A DNA stretch of 64,000 nucleotides from Flavobacterium collinsii (GTDB lineage: Bacteria > Bacteroidota > Bacteroidia > Flavobacteriales > Flavobacteriaceae). The stretch spans positions 1 to 64,000 of the forward strand of contig NZ_CADCST010000113.1 of NCBI RefSeq assembly GCF_902804485.1, in the 5' to 3' direction. Positions within the stretch are counted from its first letter, which is position 1. Every line of letters begins with the position of its first letter. Below are positions 60,280 through 64,000 of this stretch, piece after piece. The position numbers were made by a program, and so were the translations under genes. The notes under the pieces were generated by a model. The model searched no databases. It was not told the origin of the DNA and worked only from the letters and a program-made list of their open reading frames with translations.

Positions 60280-61539
60280 ATGAAGAAGTGCTTAGTTTAT
60301 ATTTTCATATTGCTACTTTCGTTCACAGCAAAGGCCTCGTTTATTTTGCTTCCAATGGACGAGACTACACAACAGAACCATCTGAAAGCATACGGAATTA
60401 CCTACTGGTGTTTAAGTAGAGATTATAAAGCAAGTTGGCTCTTAAATTATCGTGGTGGCTCATTTTTGCTTCCGGATGCCGATGAAATTCGTAAAGAATG
60501 TAAGATTAGAGGTGTGAGTTTTGAAATTCTTTCGGATGCTGAAGAGGCTTCCATATTAAATGATATTTCAAGTCCTTCCCAAAATATGGAATCTGTTATT
60601 TTAGAAAAAGCGCCTAAAATTGCAGTTTATACACCCAAAGGGAAACAGCCTTGGGATGATGCTGTAACATTAGTTTTAACATATGCCGAAATTCCCTTTA
60701 CACCAATTTATGATGAAGAGGTTTTAAGTGATCAGCTGCTTCTTTATGATTGGCTGCATTTGCACCACGAAGATTTTACCGGGCAATATGGTAAGTTTTA
60801 CTCTGCTTACAAAAATACGCCCTGGTACATTGAGCAGAAAAAAGATGCCGAGGCTTTGGCTGCAAAATTAGGATACCCTAAAGTTTCTCAGGAAAAAGGC
60901 GCTGTTGCAAAAAAAATTAGAGATTTTGTAATTGGAGGTGGGTTCATGTTTGCAATGTGCTCTGCCACGGATAGTTTTGATATTGCGCTTTCGGCAGATG
61001 GAGTAGATATTTGTGAAGCTATGTTTGATGGTGATGCCAGCGAATCTAATTATCAATCAAAATTGAATTACGGAAATTCATTTGCATTTAAAGATTTTAC
61101 CTTAGAACGTAGACCAGAGGTTTATGAATTCTCAGATATTGACATGACTTCAAAACGTAAGATTCCTATGGAGAAAGATTATTTTTCTTTAATGGAGTTT
61201 TCTGCAAAATGGGATCCAATACCTAGTATGTTATGCCAGAATCATACACAGTTGGTGAAAGGGTTTATGGGACAAACCACCTCATTTGATACCGATTTGA
61301 TAAAATCTAATGTTTTAATAATGGGAACTTGCGAGCTGAATGGAGAATCAAGATACATTCATGGAGAAAAAGGAAAAGGAATGTTTACTTTTTTCGGAGG
61401 TCATGATCCTGAAGACTTCCAACATCAGGTGGGAGATCCTCCTACTGTTTTAGATTTACATCCTAATTCTCCCGGGTATCGTTTAATTCTAAATAATGTT
61501 TTGTTTCCCGCAGCAAAAAAGAAAAAGCTGAAAACATAG
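60280..61539 (+). CDS. Exported protein with glutamine-amidotransferase-like nucleophile elbow
   Basis: A 419-residue protein with a signal peptide (cleavage near AKAS, residues 18-20). It opens FILLPMDETTQQNHLKAYGITYWCLSR, a pattern seen in Bacteroidota proteins that databases sometimes label asparagine synthetase B, although no AsnB domain is visible. In the middle FVIGGGFMFAMCSATDSFDIAL resembles the nucleophile elbow of class I GATases with a Cys. Later HGEKGKGMFTFFGGHDPEDFQHQVGDPP is strongly conserved looking. True activity is unknown; the periplasmic location is unusual for an amidotransferase. Confidence 0.6.
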   Translation: MKKCLVYIFILLLSFTAKASFILLPMDETTQQNHLKAYGITYWCLSRDYKASWLLNYRGGSFLLPDADEIRKECKIRGVSFEILSDAEEASILNDISSPSQNMESVILEKAPKIAVYTPKGKQPWDDAVTLVLTYAEIPFTPIYDEEVLSDQLLLYDWLHLHHEDFTGQYGKFYSAYKNTPWYIEQKKDAEALAAKLGYPKVSQEKGAVAKKIRDFVIGGGFMFAMCSATDSFDIALSADGVDICEAMFDGDASESNYQSKLNYGNSFAFKDFTLERRPEVYEFSDIDMTSKRKIPMEKDYFSLMEFSAKWDPIPSMLCQNHTQLVKGFMGQTTSFDTDLIKSNVLIMGTCELNGESRYIHGEKGKGMFTFFGGHDPEDFQHQVGDPPTVLDLHPNSPGYRLILNNVLFPAAKKKKLKT

Positions 61540-61540
61540 T

Positions 61541-62344
61541 TTAATTCAGTGAAAATTCGATCCAAATTGGAATATGGTCAGATATTTTTCGCGCTTCCTG
61601 AAGCGAATTGAATTTTTTGTAGAATGAAACTATACCGGAATTAAGATAGGTTAGCGAATTTTTGTGATAAAAAATATTGTCAAATTCTGATGCCAGACAA
61701 ACTGTTTCTTTGCATTCTTGTTTTAGGGTAGTTTTTTGATTTTGTAAAATAGAATTATATCCCATTTTTTTTAGCGGAGTAAATACAGAGTGAGATTGTG
61801 GGCAATTGAAATCACCAATAAATACCAAATTTAAATTAGGATATTCGTCTGGCAGCAATTTAAAGTATTTGATTTCAGTTTCGGGTTGTTTTTTTTTAGT
61901 AATAGCATGAAAATTAACCAATGTAACCGTTTTTTTATTGATTTCAAAAGTTCCCAGATAAGGTTCGCGATCAATTTCTAAATGGTATTTTTTTTCCAGC
62001 CAGGCATTTCCTTTCAGTTTTACTTTACTGGTTTTCCATATAAAAGCATAACGTTCTGTTTTATAACTGTTACCGCTAGTTGGATTGCTTATGGTATAAT
62101 CCCATTTAGTTCCTTTATTATTTAAAAGCGCAACAAGTTTTGCAACAGCCTGTGAACCACCGTATCCTGCAACGACTTCCTGAATTGCAATAATATCATA
62201 AGCAAGAACAGTACTTGCTATGAAATTTAATTCGGATTCGGATTTTGATTTTCCTAAGTTCTCGATATTCCAGGATAGAATTTTAGTTTGTGAGTAGGTG
62301 AGAACTGAAAAAAAGAGGAAAGTAAAGCTAAATATATGTTTCAT
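61541..62344 (-). CDS. Secreted endonuclease/exonuclease/phosphatase-family protein
   Basis: A 267-residue exported DNase I-like protein (signal peptide to about residue 18, LTYSQ). ILSWNIENLGKSKSESEL, IIAIQEVVAGYGG, LVNFHAITKKKQ, LVFIGDFNCP and the catalytic His in RKISDHIPIWIEF form the full active-site set. Cleaves nucleic acid or phosphodiesters outside the cytosol. Convergent with the GATase-like gene; the stops are 1 bp apart. Confidence 0.88.
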   Translation of the reverse strand: MKHIFSFTFLFFSVLTYSQTKILSWNIENLGKSKSESELNFIASTVLAYDIIAIQEVVAGYGGSQAVAKLVALLNNKGTKWDYTISNPTSGNSYKTERYAFIWKTSKVKLKGNAWLEKKYHLEIDREPYLGTFEINKKTVTLVNFHAITKKKQPETEIKYFKLLPDEYPNLNLVFIGDFNCPQSHSVFTPLKKMGYNSILQNQKTTLKQECKETVCLASEFDNIFYHKNSLTYLNSGIVSFYKKFNSLQEARKISDHIPIWIEFSLN

Positions 62345-62476
62345 GCTGTATTTAAAAATTCAAATATAAGCATTTCGAAATTTGACTATTGTGTAAGTAA
62401 ATAGTATTTTTAATTTCAATGAGAATCTTTCTTTGACAGATTCTCATTGAAGTTTTCAGTATCAGTAAATTTATGT

Positions 62477-62644
62477 TTAATGCTTTTTATACCTGTTTTT
62501 TAAAGCGGTACCAATTATTATAATTTGCAAAACAAGTAGTGCTGGTATAAAAATAATTTTCCAGTCTACTTCTAACCATCCTGTTTTTTCAGAAACGAAA
62601 GCAAAACTTAAAGACAGAAAAAGACAAAGTAACATTGTTTTCAT
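62477..62644 (-). CDS. Small two-helix membrane protein, start uncertain
   Basis: The shorter reading from the ATG at 62644 gives 55 residues: a signal-like helix MKTMLLCLFLSLSFAFV, a short VSEKTGWLEVDWK stretch and a second helix IIFIPALLVLQIIIIGTAL, then basic residues NRYKKH. Longer frames from 62731 or 62752 (GTG) add a basic N-terminus and are possible. No family is recognised. It sits between the nuclease and the right-hand response regulator. Confidence 0.5.
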   Translation of the reverse strand: MKTMLLCLFLSLSFAFVSEKTGWLEVDWKIIFIPALLVLQIIIIGTALKNRYKKH

Positions 62645-62811
62645 TATGATCTTGTTTTTGGTTGTATTAATCTTCGAAACAAAAACCTGTAGAAAATTTC
62701 TTTTAAAACTATTTTTGTGTTTGATTTTCATTAGTTGACTAATAGATTCCACACAAAAGTAGATTTATTAAAATCCATTTCCTTACGGGAAACCGTAAAA
62801 TAGGTTAAAAA

Positions 62812-63480
62812 TTAGATTAAGCCAAAGTCTTTAGCAATGGCAATTAGATGCACATTGTTGTTTGCCTTAAAGTAAATTTTTAATTTATTAATGCGTTTTT
62901 CAATACTGCTGGTTCCGTTTGGAGTAATAGACGACGCTTTAAATTCGTTTGATATATTATCTAATATGTAACCTTGTGCGAGAAGTTTTAAAATTGAAAT
63001 GTCGTAAGATTCAATTTCAAACAGTACTTTTTCGTTAAAACTAAAAGACAGATCTGAAGAAAGTATTCTCTCTTCATTTCTAAAGGTTCCTTCAATTGCT
63101 TTTCTTAATTCGGCAATACTATTTCGTCCTTTAGAGACGTAGGCATTAATACCTAAATCAAAAAAGAGTGATTTTATACGATAAGATTTGTCTTCAATAG
63201 AGAATACTATTTTTTTTAACTTGGGCTGTACTTCATTTGCCGCTTCAATTAGCTCTTCACCACCGTTTAAATTAATTTTACGATGATCCTGTTTAAAAGA
63301 TAAATCAGTGATTAACAAATCGTACGGCTCATTATCTTTAATTGCCTTTTTAATTTTAATTAATCCGTCGTCACAATATTTGACGTGATCAATTATCGGA
63401 ACTTCTAGTTCTTCAAGTGCTTGAATTACGGCGATGCTTATACCGTCTAAATCTTCGGCAACTAAAACTTTTGTGAACAT
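62812..63480 (-). CDS. LuxR-type response regulator
   Basis: A 222-residue regulator: receiver with Glu/Asp pair EDLD near residue 9, phospho-acceptor Asp59 in YDLLITDLSFKQD, and Lys in AYVSKGRNSI. The C-terminal helix-turn-helix (DISILKLLAQGYILDNISNEFKASSITPNGTSSIEKRINKL) is a looser LuxR relative. It is 10 bp downstream of a histidine kinase in the same direction, its probable partner. Confidence 0.88.
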   Translation of the reverse strand: MFTKVLVAEDLDGISIAVIQALEELEVPIIDHVKYCDDGLIKIKKAIKDNEPYDLLITDLSFKQDHRKINLNGGEELIEAANEVQPKLKKIVFSIEDKSYRIKSLFFDLGINAYVSKGRNSIAELRKAIEGTFRNEERILSSDLSFSFNEKVLFEIESYDISILKLLAQGYILDNISNEFKASSITPNGTSSIEKRINKLKIYFKANNNVHLIAIAKDFGLI

Positions 63481-63490
63481 ATTTTTTTGT

Positions 63491-64000
63491 TTATATGGGG
63501 AAATTGAAACTTAATTTAAAACCTGTCTTAGAATTGGAGTCAAAAATAATATTTCCATTTATGGTTTTAATACGGCTTTCCACATTTTGTAGTCCATTTT
63601 TTAAAATTATTGATCTATTGTAGGCTCCAACCCCGTTATCATTGTAAACGACAACTATTTTTTTTTCAATATTTTTAAAATTTAAGTTAACTAAGGTTGC
63701 CTGACTGTGTTTTTTCATGTTCCCAAATAGTTCCTGAAGGATTCTGTATAGTATAATCTTTTTACTTTTTTCAATTTCATTCCAGGGAATTTGATCGTAA
63801 CCATTCAGAATAATATTAAGATCGACTGTTTTAAATCCCGAAATCATTTCTTTTAAAGCGCTACTATAATTTTCGTCAGTCGTAATTGAGCTGTTTTCTT
63901 TAGAAATATTTCGTGCTTTTGAATAAATCTTATTGAGGTTATTTAATAACTGGTCTTTGTTTTCTTCTTGATTTAGATCAGCATGTGCTGAGAATTTTAA
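63491..64000 (-). CDS. Sensor histidine kinase (C-terminal part; cut by window edge)
   Basis: The minus-strand frame is open to the window edge and gives at least 169 residues, starting before 64000; the ATG at 63847 is internal. The visible part includes a helical dimerisation remainder and the ATPase domain: KKIILYRILQELFGNMKKHSQATLVNL (N-box), VYNDNGVGAYNRSIILKNGLQNVESRIKTINGN and SNSKTGFKLSFNFPI. This is of the HisKA_3 class. The H-box and sensor lie beyond the window. Partner of the response regulator downstream. Confidence 0.9.
   Translation of the reverse strand, partial: LKFSAHADLNQEENKDQLLNNLNKIYSKARNISKENSSITTDENYSSALKEMISGFKTVDLNIILNGYDQIPWNEIEKSKKIILYRILQELFGNMKKHSQATLVNLNFKNIEKKIVVVYNDNGVGAYNRSIILKNGLQNVESRIKTINGNIIFDSNSKTGFKLSFNFPI

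Noticed and set aside
1..64000. Prophage, restriction-modification, toxin-antitoxin or other defence system
   Set aside because: No integrase, phage structural gene, methylase, abortive-infection or toxin-antitoxin pair is recognisable; the only mobile-element protein is the IS3 tail.

Overview
The window reads as a chromosomal segment of a Bacteroidota bacterium, most likely a Flavobacterium. The supports are AT-rich DNA, promoters of the TTG-N21-TAnnTTTG type, few Shine-Dalgarno sites, lipoproteins with Asp/Glu/Ser-rich residues after the lipobox cysteine, a C-terminal type IX secretion sorting domain, DUF4252 and DUF4421 families, a split transketolase, and a zeaxanthin-type carotenoid cluster. 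Most of it is ordinary core genome. The accessory material is small: an IS3 end at the left edge, two small orphan genes (four-helix bundle and GxxExxY) lodged in the B12 locus, and an orphan dioxygenase in an AT-rich stretch.

Layout. 1-2210: IS3 tail, then a minus-strand ECF sigma / membrane protein / two DUF4252 operon. 2371-3843: surface S41 peptidase. 3907-15439: a vitamin B12 locus. It holds a BtuG-like lipoprotein and a BtuB-like receptor behind a cobalamin riboswitch with its own promoter. It also holds late cobamide assembly genes (cobC, cobS, a BluB-CobT fusion, cobU) and a BtuF/BtuC/BtuD-type ABC transporter whose permease and ATPase genes are separated by a GxxExxY gene framed by a perfect 22-bp inverted repeat. 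15501-31480: RNA modification enzymes, a large secreted nuclease, a second sigma/anti-sigma pair whose regulator resembles an envelope-spanning beta-barrel protein, rmuC, thioesterase, YceI, and a TetR/ABC1-kinase pair.

31553-37093: a photoprotection block on the minus strand: a MerR regulator with a B12-binding domain (CarH/LitR type), crtI, crtB, crtZ, an SRPBCC protein and a photolyase. The regulator keeps the W-x9-EH and ExHxxG signatures of B12-based light sensors. The same window therefore carries both the supply of the cofactor and a probable light sensor that uses it. 37168-43027: KirBac-like channel, TPR protein, serine hydrolase, DUF4421 protein and an orphan SyrP/AsnO-like dioxygenase.

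43209-43844: a tRNA cluster (three tRNA-Lys(UUU), one tRNA-Leu(GAG)) with a duplicated promoter-leader-tRNA-Lys unit. 43916-57208: housekeeping genes (aroK, a PyrR-like phosphoribosyltransferase, S4 protein, split transketolase, ChbG-like deacetylase, tgt, LptF/G-type permease, EamA transporter, accA, dnaB). The Tgt lacks the three zinc-ligand cysteines. 57346-64000: two HisKA_3/LuxR-type sensor-regulator pairs, the second cut by the window edge, with a secreted GATase-like protein, a secreted nuclease and two very small membrane proteins between them.

No CRISPR array, prophage, rRNA operon or recognisable defence island was seen. The observations most worth following are the two inverted-repeat-framed small-gene cassettes inside B12 operons and the B12-supply/B12-photoreceptor linkage.
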